Shown one piece after another: positions 19,014 through 27,485 of a DNA stretch of 64,000 bases. The position numbers and the translations under genes are program-made. The DNA comes from JACRCT01 sp049841135. Lineage in GTDB: Bacteria > Myxococcota > Myxococcia > Myxococcales > UBA5297. Below the pieces are notes generated by a model that was not told where the DNA came from, ran no database searches, and was given only the letters and a program-made list of their open reading frames with translations. Every line of letters starts with the position of its first letter. Position 1 is the first letter of the stretch. The stretch spans positions 1,054,001 through 1,118,000 of the forward strand of contig JASGHK010000001.1 in the NCBI GenBank assembly GCA_049841135.1, written 5' to 3'.

Positions 19014-19996
19014 TTGGCGGGAGCCTGGTAGATGCGGTCGAAGGTGCCGCCGTCGTCGAAGTGCGTCTTCTGCGCCTTGGCCCATCCTCCGAAGTCGGCG
19101 TCGACGGTCAGCATCTTCACCTCCGGGAACTTCGCCCGGTGCTTGGCCAGCGCCTCCGCGAGGCGGGGCCGGTAGTGGTGCCGGGCGATCGTCTCCTGGG
19201 CTTCGGGTGTGTAGAGGTGCTCGAGATAGGCCTGCGCCAGCGCCCGCGTCCCGCGCTTCTCGACGACCTTGTCGACCACGGCCACCGGCGGCTCGGCGAG
19301 GATGGTCAGCGGCGGCACGACCAGCTCGAACTTGTCCCGGCCCAGCTTGTCGAGCGCCAGCAGCGCCTCGTTCTCCCAGGTCACCAGCACGTCGCCGATG
19401 CCGCGCTGCGCGAAGGTCGTCGTCGAGCCGCGCGCGCCGGAGTCGAGCACCGGGACGTTCTTGAAGAGCGCCTTGACGAACTCGAAGGCCTTGGCCTCGT
19501 CGCCCTTGTTCTGCGCGAGCGCCCAGCCCCACGCCGCCAGGTAGTTCCAGCGCGCGCCGCCGGAGGTCTTGGGGTTGGGGGTGATGACCTGGATGCCCGG
19601 CTTCGCCAGGTCTCCCCAGTCCTTGATGGCCTTGGGGTTGCCCTTGCGGACCAGGAAGACGATGACCGAGGTGTACGGCGCGCTGTTGTTCGGCAGCCGC
19701 TTCTGCCAGCCCTCGGCGACGAGCCCCGCCTTCTGGAGGGCGTCGACGTCGTAGGCCAGCGCGAGCGTGACGACGTCGGCCTCGAGCCCGTCGATGACCG
19801 ACCGGGCCTGCTTGCCCGAGCCGCCGTGCGACTGGCGGACCTGCACCGCCTCCCCGGTCTTGGCCTTCCAGGCCTTGGCGAACGAGGCGTCGAGCTCCTG
19901 GTAGAGCTCGCGCGTCGGGTCATAGGAGACGTTGAGCAGCGTGGCGTCGCCGGCGCCCAGCAGCAGGGCGACGACGGGACCCATGAGCGCGGTCAT
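19010..19996 (-). CDS. sbp: Periplasmic sulfate-binding protein
   Basis: Substrate-binding component of the importer. The 328-residue protein has a short signal peptide, then LLNVSYDPTRELYQELDASF and the sulfate-contacting region QSHGGSGKQARSVIDGL, which are the family signature. The central motif NPKTSGGARWNYLAAWGWA is also diagnostic of Sbp/CysP. Upstream AAGAGG is a good ribosome site, although the start overlaps the stop of the Rrf2 gene by four bases, so binding protein and regulator are cotranslated. Whether it prefers sulfate or thiosulfate cannot be read from the sequence. Confidence 0.93.
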   Translation of the reverse strand: MTALMGPVVALLLGAGDATLLNVSYDPTRELYQELDASFAKAWKAKTGEAVQVRQSHGGSGKQARSVIDGLEADVVTLALAYDVDALQKAGLVAEGWQKRLPNNSAPYTSVIVFLVRKGNPKAIKDWGDLAKPGIQVITPNPKTSGGARWNYLAAWGWALAQNKGDEAKAFEFVKALFKNVPVLDSGARGSTTTFAQRGIGDVLVTWENEALLALDKLGRDKFELVVPPLTILAEPPVAVVDKVVEKRGTRALAQAYLEHLYTPEAQETIARHHYRPRLAEALAKHRAKFPEVKMLTVDADFGGWAKAQKTHFDDGGTFDRIYQAPAK

Positions 19997-20448
19997 GACC
20001 TCTTCCCTTTCCTTCGTGCCTTGCTGACGCGCGCATCGACCGCGGCGTTCACCTTGTCGAGCGTCGCGGCTTCGAGGATGGCCGCCGTCGCGTCGCGCAC
20101 CTGGCGCATCACGAGCTGGATCCCGCACGCCAGCTCGTCCTGGCACTCGTCGCAGCGGTGATAGGCGGTCTCGCTGGCGCAGGGCGTGAGCGCCAGCGGC
20201 CCCTCGAGCGCGCGCATCACCGCGCCGAGGTGGATCTCTTCAGGCGGCCGGGCCAGCTGGTAGCCGCCGTTCTTTCCGCGCCGGCTCTTCACCATCCCCC
20301 GGCGCTTGAGGTCCAGGAGGATGAGCTGCAGGAACTTCTTGGGAATCCCCTCCGCCTCGGCGATCTCCGAAGCGAGCATCGCCCGCTCGGGGTCGCGAGC
20401 CATCAGGAGGAGGGCCTTCAGGCCGTACTTGGATTTCCGGGTCAGCAC
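19993..20448 (-). CDS. Rrf2 family transcriptional regulator
   Basis: A 151-residue regulator starting at GTG 20448 (LTRKSKYGLKALLLMA), the usual N-terminus of Rrf2 proteins; a longer upstream reading frame would add about 40 unlikely residues. It has the winged helix with IPKKFLQLILLDLKRRGMVKS and the wing GKNGGYQLARP. Near residues 89-108 five-residue-to-ten-residue spaced cysteines (PCASETAYHRCDECQDELAC) recall the Fe-S ligand loop of IscR/NsrR-type members. It is the first gene of the sulfate importer operon, so control of sulfate uptake and, across the divergent gap, of cysD is likely, in the manner of CymR. Confidence 0.85.
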   Translation of the reverse strand: MLTRKSKYGLKALLLMARDPERAMLASEIAEAEGIPKKFLQLILLDLKRRGMVKSRRGKNGGYQLARPPEEIHLGAVMRALEGPLALTPCASETAYHRCDECQDELACGIQLVMRQVRDATAAILEAATLDKVNAAVDARVSKARRKGKRS

Positions 20449-20457
20449 GGCCGGTAA

Positions 20458-20476
20458 GTCTAGTGAGTCGCTAGAC
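20458..20476. promoter_or_regulatory. Inverted repeat GTCTAG-N7-CTAGAC, candidate Rrf2 operator
   Basis: A perfect six-base inverted repeat with seven-base spacer lies 10 bases upstream of the Rrf2 start. On the leftward strand it overlaps a possible promoter (TTGTTC, 17 bases, ACTAGA). The position suits autorepression. Binding by this Rrf2 protein is inference. Confidence 0.5.
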
Positions 20477-20503
20477 AATTGGAACAAGGCGCCTGGCCGC
20501 CCA

Positions 20504-20517
20504 GTGCGAATCCGCAC
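20504..20517. promoter_or_regulatory. Palindromic box GTGCGAATCCGCAC, copy 1
   Basis: GTGCG and CGCAC arms around a four-base centre. An identical copy is at 20722-20735 and a near copy (centre CCTC) at 27388-27401, all in gaps of the sulfate locus. Candidate operator; the binding protein is unknown. Confidence 0.5.
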
Positions 20518-20721
20518 AGCCCTGCTTGCGCTCGCCTTCTCGCGCTTTGCGCGGCCCGCCATTCCCAGCGAGACCACCCTCGCCGGAGCGCGCCCGTGAG
20601 CCAGGCCCGGAGGCCTGGCACCACCACCCGCTTCCTGCCCGAGAAGAGAAGAAAGCCAAGCCGAAGATCTCGTCGACCCTTCGAGGCCAACCGCCGGGAA
20701 TCACGCGCCCTTTGCCTGGGC

Positions 20722-20735
20722 GTGCGAATCCGCAC
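20722..20735. promoter_or_regulatory. Palindromic box GTGCGAATCCGCAC, copy 2
   Basis: Identical to 20504-20517 and 73 bases before cysD, a suitable place for control of the rightward sulfate-activation genes. Confidence 0.5.
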
Positions 20736-20807
20736 AACCACCCTCCAAGCTCGTGTTGTGGGGCCGGGTCGACTCAAGTATCCACAACCGTTCCCGAGAG
20801 GACCGGC

Positions 20808-21767
20808 ATGCAAGACACCACGACCGCCCGCAGCCTGGCTTCCCAGCCCCACCCCCAGCCCGCCGAGCGCTACGACTTCGGCACCCTGGACTGGCTGGAG
20901 TCGGAGAGCATCCACATCATGCGGGAGCTCGCCAGCGAGTTCGAGCGGCCGGTGATGCTCTACTCGGTGGGCAAGGACAGCTCGGTGATGGTGCACCTGG
21001 CCCGCAAGGCCTTCCACCCGGGCAAGATCCCCTTCCCGCTGCTGCACGTCGACACCAGCTACAAGTTCGACGAGATGTACGCCTTCCGCGACCAGTTCTG
21101 CGCCACCATCGGCGCGGACCTGCGCATCTACCGCTACGAGAAGGCGCTGGCCGAGAAGGCCAACCCCTGGGACCTGGGCACCGTGCGCTGCTGCTCGCTG
21201 CTGAAGACCCGAGCGCTGCTCGAGGCCCTCAAGCAGGGCAACTTCGACGCGGCGCTGGGCGGCGCCCGGCGCGAAGAGGAGCGCTCGCGCGCCAAGGAGC
21301 GCATCTACTCGGTCCGCGACGCGCACGGCCAGTGGGACCCCAAGGCGCAGCGGCCGGAGCTGTGGAACCTCTACAACGGCCGCGTCGCCCCCGGCGAGAG
21401 CGTGCGCGTCTTCCCGCTCTCCAACTGGACCGAGGTCGACGTGTGGCGCTACATCGAGCGCGAGAACATCCCCGTCGTGCCCATGTACTTCGCGAAGGAG
21501 CGCGACGTGGTCGTCCGCGGGGAGATGCTCATCCCCATCGGCCCCGCCACCCGCCTCAACCCGGGCGAGAAGGCGCAGAAGGTGATGTGCCGCTTCCGCA
21601 CCCTGGGCTGCTACCCCTGCACCGGCGCGGTCCGCTCCACCGCCACCAACGTGCGCGAGATCATCGAAGAGCTCGACGGCGTCGACGTCTCCGAGCGCAT
21701 CACCCGCGTCATCGACCACGACACCGACGGGTCGATGGAGCAGAAGAAGCGCGAAGGCTACTTCTAG
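20808..21767 (+). CDS. cysD: Sulfate adenylyltransferase small subunit CysD
   Basis: Catalytic subunit of ATP sulfurylase, making adenosine 5'-phosphosulfate (APS) from sulfate and ATP together with CysN. The 319-residue protein has the PP-loop motif YSVGKDSSVM near residue 51, LLHVDTSYKFDEM, ARREEERSRAKERI, and the late FRTLGCYPCTGAV motif. ATG 20808 is preceded by GAGAGGA. It begins the rightward sulfate-activation group and precedes cysNC by 93 bases. Confidence 0.96.
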   Translation: MQDTTTARSLASQPHPQPAERYDFGTLDWLESESIHIMRELASEFERPVMLYSVGKDSSVMVHLARKAFHPGKIPFPLLHVDTSYKFDEMYAFRDQFCATIGADLRIYRYEKALAEKANPWDLGTVRCCSLLKTRALLEALKQGNFDAALGGARREEERSRAKERIYSVRDAHGQWDPKAQRPELWNLYNGRVAPGESVRVFPLSNWTEVDVWRYIERENIPVVPMYFAKERDVVVRGEMLIPIGPATRLNPGEKAQKVMCRFRTLGCYPCTGAVRSTATNVREIIEELDGVDVSERITRVIDHDTDGSMEQKKREGYF

Positions 21768-21774
21768 GCTGTGA

Positions 21775-21797
21775 GGCTGTAGTCCGTAGGCTGTAGG
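21775..21797. repeat. 23-bp dispersed intergenic repeat, copy 2
   Basis: Exact reverse complement of 11725-11747. It sits 8 bases after the cysD stop codon, in the cysD-cysNC gap. Confidence 0.75.
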
Positions 21798-21860
21798 TCG
21801 ATCGCGCCTTGCACCGGCTCGAGCCCGCTGCGGCACCGAAAACCTCTTCGAAGGACAACC

Positions 21861-23759
21861 ATGGCTGGGAAGAACGGCAACGGCACCCCCGACACCTCCT
21901 CTCGCGAGCCGGACCTCCTGCGCTTCGTCACCATGGGCAGCGTGGACGACGGCAAGTCCACCCTCATCGGGCGGCTCCTGCACGACACCGAGTCGGTCTT
22001 CATCGACCAGCTCAAGGCGGTCAAGAACGCCTCGGAGAAGCTCAAGCGCGACGGCGTCGACCTCTCGCTGCTCACCGACGGCCTGCGCGCCGAGCGCGAG
22101 CAGGGCATCACCATCGACGTCGCCTACCGCCACTTCGCCACCTCCAAGCGGCGGTTCATCATCGCCGACACCCCCGGCCACGTTCAGTACACGCGCAACA
22201 TGGCCACCGGCGCCTCCACCGCCGACCTGGCGCTGCTGCTGGTCGACGCGCGCAACGGCCTCTTGACCCAGACCCGGCGCCACGCCTTCATCGCCTCGCT
22301 CCTGGGCCTCAAGCACCTGGTGCTGGTGGTCAACAAGATGGACGCCGTCGGCTTCGACCAGGGCGTCTTCCAGAGGATCGCCGACGAGTTCCAGCAGTTC
22401 GCCGCCCGGCTGCGCTTCGCCGACCTGCGCTGCATCCCCATCTCGGCGCTCGCCGGCGACAACGTCGTCACCCGCAGCGACCAGATGCCCTGGTACACCG
22501 GCCCGGCGGTCCTCGAGCACCTGGAGACCGTCTACGTCGGGGGCGACCGCAACCTCGTGGACCTGCGCTTCAGCGTCCAGACCGTCATCCGCCCCCACCA
22601 GGACTTCCGCGGCTACGCCGGCCAGGTCGTCTCCGGCGTCATCCGCAAGGGAGACGAGATCGTCGCGCTGCCGTCCGAACGCCGCTCCCGCGTCAAGGAG
22701 ATCGTCACCTTCGACGGCCCGCGGGACTACGCCTTCCCTCCGCAGTCGGTCACGGTGGTCCTCGAGGACGAGCTCGACATCAGCCGTGGCGACGTGCTGG
22801 TCCGCCCCAACAACCGCCCGCCGCTGCGCCGCGACCTCGAGGCGATGATGGTCTGGCTCAACGCCGCGCCGCTGCGCGTGGGCGAGCCGTACCTCATCAA
22901 GCACCTGGCCGCGCAGGTGAAGGGCGTCGTCAAGGCCGTCTCCTACCGCGTCGACCCCGACACCCTCCACCGCGAGGACGTGCCGACGCTCAACCTGAAC
23001 GACATCGGCCGCGTCTCCCTCACCGTCTACCGCCCGCTGCCCAGCGACGGCTACGAGTCCAACCGCGCCACCGGCAGCTTCATCCTCGTCGACCCCATCA
23101 GCAACGCCACCGTGGGCGCCGGGATGATCGTCGACCGCGCTCAGTCCGGCCCCGTCCAGGTCGAGCCCGTTGCCGACGGCGAATCGGTCACCGCGACCCA
23201 GCGCGCCGCACGCTTTGGCCAGAAGCCCTGCACCGTGTGGCTCACCGGCCTCTCGGGCGCCGGCAAGTCCACCATCGCCCGCGGCCTGGAGCGGCGACTC
23301 TTCGCCCAGGGCCGGGCCTGCTTCGTGCTCGACGGCGACGAGGTCCGCAACGGCCTCAACAAGGGCCTGGGCTTCTCCGCCGAAGACCGCCGCGAGAACA
23401 TCCGCCGCTGCGCCGAGGTGGCCCGCCTGATGAACGAGGCGGGGCTCATCGTCATCACCGCCTTCATCTCGCCCTACCGCGCCGACCGCCAGATGGCCCG
23501 GGAGATCATCGGAGCGGATCGCTTCGTGGAGACCTTCGTCGACGCCTCGCTCGAGGTCTGCGAGAAGCGCGACGTGAAGGGGCTCTACCAGAAGGCCCGC
23601 GCCGGTGAGCTCAAGGCGTTCACCGGCGTCTCCGACCCGTACGAGGCCCCCGAGAGCCCCGAGCTTCGGCTCGCCGCTGGCACCCTCGACGCCGAGGCCT
23701 CGCTCGATCTCGTCGTCGAAGCGCTCGAGCAGCGCGGCGTGCTGCCGAAGCTCCGCTGA
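21861..23759 (+). CDS. cysNC: Bifunctional CysN-CysC: GTPase subunit of ATP sulfurylase fused to APS kinase
   Basis: A 632-residue fusion that takes sulfate to PAPS (3'-phosphoadenosine 5'-phosphosulfate) with CysD. Residues 1-440 are an EF-Tu-like GTPase: GSVDDGKST (about 26-34), DTPGH, and NKMD, followed by beta-barrel domains. Residues 450-632 are APS kinase with P-loop GLSGAGKST (about 463-471), LDGDEVRNGLNKGLGF and AFISPYRADR. Such fusions are well known. Because the product is PAPS and sulfotransferase genes follow, the pathway here probably serves sulfation in addition to or instead of sulfur assimilation. Confidence 0.96.
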   Translation: MAGKNGNGTPDTSSREPDLLRFVTMGSVDDGKSTLIGRLLHDTESVFIDQLKAVKNASEKLKRDGVDLSLLTDGLRAEREQGITIDVAYRHFATSKRRFIIADTPGHVQYTRNMATGASTADLALLLVDARNGLLTQTRRHAFIASLLGLKHLVLVVNKMDAVGFDQGVFQRIADEFQQFAARLRFADLRCIPISALAGDNVVTRSDQMPWYTGPAVLEHLETVYVGGDRNLVDLRFSVQTVIRPHQDFRGYAGQVVSGVIRKGDEIVALPSERRSRVKEIVTFDGPRDYAFPPQSVTVVLEDELDISRGDVLVRPNNRPPLRRDLEAMMVWLNAAPLRVGEPYLIKHLAAQVKGVVKAVSYRVDPDTLHREDVPTLNLNDIGRVSLTVYRPLPSDGYESNRATGSFILVDPISNATVGAGMIVDRAQSGPVQVEPVADGESVTATQRAARFGQKPCTVWLTGLSGAGKSTIARGLERRLFAQGRACFVLDGDEVRNGLNKGLGFSAEDRRENIRRCAEVARLMNEAGLIVITAFISPYRADRQMAREIIGADRFVETFVDASLEVCEKRDVKGLYQKARAGELKAFTGVSDPYEAPESPELRLAAGTLDAEASLDLVVEALEQRGVLPKLR

Positions 23760-23851
23760 CGTGCGATAGCGCACGAGCCGCCCCGGCTCGTGCTTCAGGC
23801 CGTCTGGAACGGCGTGCTAGCAAGCCGGCTTCACCTCACAGGAGCCGGTCC

Positions 23852-25099
23852 ATGCCAGCCGAACAGAGCGAGATCCACCTCGACGATCTGGCCAGGCCGC
23901 GGCTGCCATTCGCCATCCGTGCCTTCAACGCGCTCGCGGGTCCGCTGATGCGCTGGCAGGTGGACCTGGCGCCGGGGGCATTGCTCGCCCTGGCCAAGAA
24001 GCGCGAAGGGCTGGACGACTTCGGCCCGGGCACCTTCCGCGAAGGGCTGGAGGTGCTGTGCAAGGGCCTCGACGCGGAGGCGCGGCTCTCCGCGGCCGGC
24101 CGCTTCATGGTCCGCGAGCTCGTCGTGCAGCTGCTCTCGAGCCGCCTGCGCCTCGAGGCGCTGATCCAGGCCCACCCGGAGATCCTCCAGGAGAGGGTCG
24201 ACGCGCCGCTGGTGGTGGTCGGCTTGCCGCGCACCGGCACCTCCGCGCTCCACTCGCTCCTCTCGCAGCACCCGGCGCTCCGCTCGCTGCCTTACTGGGA
24301 GAGCCTCGAGCCGTTCCCGGGCCCCAAGGATCGCGAGCAGGACCGCCGGCTCGAGCGCTGCGAGCAGGCCACCAAGGCCATCGACTGGTTCATGCCCTAC
24401 CTGCGGGCCATGCACGAGATCACCCCGACCTCGCCGCACGAGGAGATCCAGCTGCTGGCGATGGACTTCCGCACGATGCTCTTCGAGGTCAGCTACCAGA
24501 TCCCCTCGTACGCCGCCTGGTACCGCACCCAGGACCTCTCGCCCTCCTTCCTGTACCTGCGCCGGGTCCTGCAGGCGCTGCAGTGGCTGCGCGGGCCCAA
24601 GCGCTGGGTCCTCAAGTCGCCGCAGCACCTGGAGCAGCTCCCGGCGCTCCTCTCCGCCTTCCCCGACGCGAGGATCGTCCAGACGCACCGCGACCCGGTG
24701 GAGGTCGTCTGCTCCATGGCGACGATGATCTCCTACGGCAACCGCATGAACGGCTCGCGCGTGGACCCGCCCGCCATCGGCCGGTACTGGGCGCAGCGCA
24801 TCCAGGACATGCTGCGCGCCAACGTCGAGCACCGCTCGCGGCTGTCGGCGGCGAGCTTCCTGGACGTGCGCTTCGAGGAGCTGGTCGCGGACAACGTCGG
24901 CACCGCCGAGAAGGCCTTCGCCTTCGCCGGCCTGCCGTTCGACGCACCGGCGCGCGCCGCCGTCTCGCAACACGCGCTCGATTGGCCGCGCCACGCCTTC
25001 GGCAAGATCGCCTACCGCCTGGAGGACGTCGGCCTCGACGCCGCCGCGCTGCGCCCCCAGTTCCGCTTCTACGCTGACCGCTTTTCCATCGCCGCCTGA
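23852..25099 (+). CDS. PAPS-dependent sulfotransferase
   Basis: A 415-residue protein of the Sulfotransfer_3-like group, transferring sulfate from PAPS to an unknown acceptor. The 5'-phosphosulfate loop VVGLPRTGTSALHS lies near residues 123-135, and the 3'-phosphate-binding region RIVQTHRDPVEVVCS near 274-288. About 110 residues precede the core and include the LDDFGPGTFREGLEVLCKGL segment that also appears in the second sulfotransferase of this locus. There is no signal peptide. AGGAG precedes the start. It immediately follows cysNC and is 13 bases before a DUF1214-like gene. Confidence 0.88.
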   Translation: MPAEQSEIHLDDLARPRLPFAIRAFNALAGPLMRWQVDLAPGALLALAKKREGLDDFGPGTFREGLEVLCKGLDAEARLSAAGRFMVRELVVQLLSSRLRLEALIQAHPEILQERVDAPLVVVGLPRTGTSALHSLLSQHPALRSLPYWESLEPFPGPKDREQDRRLERCEQATKAIDWFMPYLRAMHEITPTSPHEEIQLLAMDFRTMLFEVSYQIPSYAAWYRTQDLSPSFLYLRRVLQALQWLRGPKRWVLKSPQHLEQLPALLSAFPDARIVQTHRDPVEVVCSMATMISYGNRMNGSRVDPPAIGRYWAQRIQDMLRANVEHRSRLSAASFLDVRFEELVADNVGTAEKAFAFAGLPFDAPARAAVSQHALDWPRHAFGKIAYRLEDVGLDAAALRPQFRFYADRFSIAA

Positions 25100-25112
25100 C
25101 CAGGAAAGACCG

Positions 25113-26234
25113 ATGACCGCCACCTCGTCCCCGTCCCTCGAAGCCTTCCAGCAGCTGCTCGACGTGCTGCGCGCCGCCAGCGAGAAGCAGACCGGCTCGC
25201 TCCCCATGGAGATCGACCGCGCGGAGGGCGTGCGCTACCTGATGCACCTGCTCAGCGGCGGCATCGACCTCTACCTCGAGGGCGACCCGGAGCGGCCCCG
25301 CTTCGTGCCGATGACCAGCGAGGTCCGCAAGTTCGGCGGCGACAACCCGGACGCGCTTTACCACTTCGCGCCCATCCGCGGCGACCGCAGCTACCGCATC
25401 ACCGGCCGCAAGACGAAGGAGTGCTACCTCTCCTTCACGGTCCACGGCCGGACCGACCCCAAGCGCCTGGGGATGACCGCCGAGCCGATCCAGGCCGACA
25501 TCAACGACCGCCAGCTCAAGGTCGGCCCGGACGGACGCTTCGAGCTGGTGCTCAGCGCCCACGAGCAGCCCGGCAACTGGGTCAAGCTCGAGCCGAGCGC
25601 AGCGTCGATCATCACCCGCCACTACTACGAGCTGGAGCGCCCGGCGATCGGCAACCCCGAGGTCGCTCCTGAGCTGAAGATCGAAGCGCTCGACCCGGCC
25701 CCGGTCCGTCCGTCCGCCACCGAGGAGACGATGGCCCGGCGCATCGCCGACGTCGCCGCCTTCGTGCGCGGCGCGACCCTCGAGCTCATCCCCATGGGCG
25801 CGATGCCGGTGCCCTTCGTCTCCAAGGTCCCCAACGAGCTGCCGACGCCCTCGCCCTTCCGCGCCGCCAACCAGGCCTCATGGGGCGCGGTGGACATCGT
25901 CTACGCCATGGCGCCGTTCGCGCTCAGGCCGGACGAGGCGCTGGTGATGGAAGGGACGCTGCCCGAGTGCGCCTTCGCCAACGTGATGCTCTGGAACCGG
26001 CACATGCAGACGCTCGAGTTCCGCGACCGGAAGGTCTCGCTCAACCGGGCGCAGATGAAGCTGGGCGAGGGCGGCACCTACCGCATCGTCATCGCCCACC
26101 GCGATCCGGGCGTCCCCAACTGGCTCGACACCGAGGGCCACTTCGCCGGGATGATCTTCTGGCGCTTCCTATTGCCCAAGGCCCTGCCGGCGAAGACCGT
26201 CTGCAAGGTGGTGCCGCTCACCCAGCTCGCCTAG
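25113..26234 (+). CDS. DUF1214-like protein A, sulfotransferase-linked
   Basis: A 373-residue soluble protein. The N-terminal part has EGVRYLMHLLSGGIDLYLEGDP and a beta-rich domain FAPIRGDRSYRITGRK. The C-terminal part contains ALRPDEALVMEG, NVMLWNRHMQTLEF and IAHRDPGVPNWLDTEGHF, a signature shared with the protein at 27486-28670 and, as far as I recall, with proteins labelled DUF1214 that often sit beside sulfotransferases in actinobacteria. No catalytic residues are evident. The gene lies 13 bases after the sulfotransferase, suggesting one operon. Role unknown; a scaffold or binding protein for the sulfated acceptor is possible. Confidence 0.7.
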   Translation: MTATSSPSLEAFQQLLDVLRAASEKQTGSLPMEIDRAEGVRYLMHLLSGGIDLYLEGDPERPRFVPMTSEVRKFGGDNPDALYHFAPIRGDRSYRITGRKTKECYLSFTVHGRTDPKRLGMTAEPIQADINDRQLKVGPDGRFELVLSAHEQPGNWVKLEPSAASIITRHYYELERPAIGNPEVAPELKIEALDPAPVRPSATEETMARRIADVAAFVRGATLELIPMGAMPVPFVSKVPNELPTPSPFRAANQASWGAVDIVYAMAPFALRPDEALVMEGTLPECAFANVMLWNRHMQTLEFRDRKVSLNRAQMKLGEGGTYRIVIAHRDPGVPNWLDTEGHFAGMIFWRFLLPKALPAKTVCKVVPLTQLA

Positions 26235-26310
26235 CCGGCGGTCATGTCACATTCCAGCTGCCTATCTTTAGCAACTTGCTGCAGCGCCCTTCGGTGAGCT
26301 CGTGGACCGG

Positions 26311-26568
26311 TCAGCGGACGCAGACCGCCGCCCAGCGGTGGTGGTCTTGGTCGTAGAGCGGGGAGCAGGTGTCGCACGAGACGGTGTCGTACATCCCCGT
26401 CGCGTCGCAGAAGAGCATGTCGCCGCACTCCAGGCAGAAGGAGTCGCTCGCGCCCGCCTGGCACGGATCGCCTGGGCACACCCTCTCCGACCCGCTCTTG
26501 TGGCAGAGCGCGTCGCAATTGGCCAGCGAGAGGGCCGCGAGGGCCCCGAGCAGCACACGTCGCATCAC
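26311..26568 (-). CDS. Small cysteine-rich exported protein or lipoprotein
   Basis: An 85-residue protein with a signal peptide MMRRVLLGALAALSLA ending near ANC, close to but not a textbook lipobox. The mature part has ten cysteines in about 65 residues (CHKSG, CPGDPC, CLECGDMLFC, CDTCSP), suggesting disulfides or metal binding. The start overlaps the cysQ stop by four bases on the same strand, so the two are cotranslated. I do not recognise a family. Confidence 0.65.
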   Translation of the reverse strand: MMRRVLLGALAALSLANCDALCHKSGSERVCPGDPCQAGASDSFCLECGDMLFCDATGMYDTVSCDTCSPLYDQDHHRWAAVCVR

Positions 26569-27338
26569 GTTCCAGCCTCAGCCAGCAGACCCGAAGCAAC
26601 GACGTGTGGGTTTTCCCATCCCGGCTTGCCGTAGCGCAAGTCCTTGCCGTCGAGCGTCCTCAAGAAGCCACCGGCCGCGGCGAGCACGGCGTGGCTGGCC
26701 GCGAGGTCCCACTCCATGGTCCGGCCCAGGCGCGGGTAGAGGTCGGCTTCGCCCGCGGCGATGAGGCAGACCTTCAGCGACGACCCCGCCGCCCGGAACC
26801 GCGCGACCTTGCGGCCGGCGAGGAAGCTCTCCATGGCCTGCGCGTCGCCGTGCGAGCGGCTGCCGAGCACCGTCAGCCCCTCGTCAGGCACCCGGCGGCA
26901 TTGGATCGCGCGGCGCACGCCCTTCTCCTCCAGGAACGCGCCCTGCCCCTGCGCCCCGGCGAAGAGCTGGTCCAGTACCGGGACGAGCACCACGCCCAGC
27001 ACCGGCCGCCCATGCTCGATCAGGCCGACGTTGACGGTGAACTCGCCGTTGCGGCTGACGAACTCCTTGGTGCCGTCGAGCGGGTCGACCAGCCAGAAGC
27101 GCTCGGCGACCTTGGGGACGCGGCCCGCGGCGACCGCCTCCTCGGCGACGACCGGGATGTCGGGGGTCATCCGCTCGAGGCCGGCGACCAGGACGGCCTC
27201 TGCCCGCTCGTCCGCCTCGGTGACGGGCGAAGCATCGGCCTTGCCGCGAACGGCGAAGTCGGTGGCGTAGACCTCGAGGATCTTCTGGCCGGCCTCGCGG
27301 ACCAGCGGGAGGAGCGCGTCGAGCGTGGGGTTGTTCAT
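26565..27338 (-). CDS. cysQ: 3'(2'),5'-bisphosphate nucleotidase CysQ
   Basis: Removes 3'-phosphoadenosine 5'-phosphate (PAP), the by-product of PAPS-dependent sulfotransferases, giving AMP and preventing product inhibition. The 257-residue protein belongs to the inositol-monophosphatase-like lithium-sensitive family: SPVTEADERAE, the metal-binding WLVDPLDGTKEFV near residues 89-100 and EWDLAASHAVL near the C-terminus. It is divergent from the second DUF1214-like gene across 147 bases containing a palindromic box, fitting its place in the sulfation locus. Confidence 0.93.
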   Translation of the reverse strand: MNNPTLDALLPLVREAGQKILEVYATDFAVRGKADASPVTEADERAEAVLVAGLERMTPDIPVVAEEAVAAGRVPKVAERFWLVDPLDGTKEFVSRNGEFTVNVGLIEHGRPVLGVVLVPVLDQLFAGAQGQGAFLEEKGVRRAIQCRRVPDEGLTVLGSRSHGDAQAMESFLAGRKVARFRAAGSSLKVCLIAAGEADLYPRLGRTMEWDLAASHAVLAAAGGFLRTLDGKDLRYGKPGWENPHVVASGLLAEAGT

Positions 27339-27387
27339 GGGGGCCTCTCTTCTACCGGCCCGCCTCCGCTCGCGGCAACCTCGCAGC

Positions 27388-27401
27388 GTGCGCCTCCGCA
27401 C
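27388..27401. promoter_or_regulatory. Palindromic box GTGCGCCTCCGCAC, variant copy
   Basis: Same arms as the two boxes near cysD, with CCTC in the centre. It lies in the divergent gap between cysQ and the second DUF1214-like gene, linking their control to that of cysD if the motif is real. Confidence 0.45.
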
Positions 27402-27485
27402 AGGTTGTCGAGAAGCCCTTGCGCCCGTGACGCGCCGCGGCGATACAGTCCGCTGCCCTTTCCCCGACACGCCAGGAGCCCCACC

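Larger units (their letters stand above)
20449..20807. other. Divergent control region between the Rrf2 operon and cysD
   Basis: A 359-base gap with no convincing gene. It holds an inverted repeat overlapping a possible leftward promoter (20458-20476) and two copies of the palindrome GTGCGAATCCGCAC, one at each side. This is the expected place for control of sulfate uptake and activation. Confidence 0.6.
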
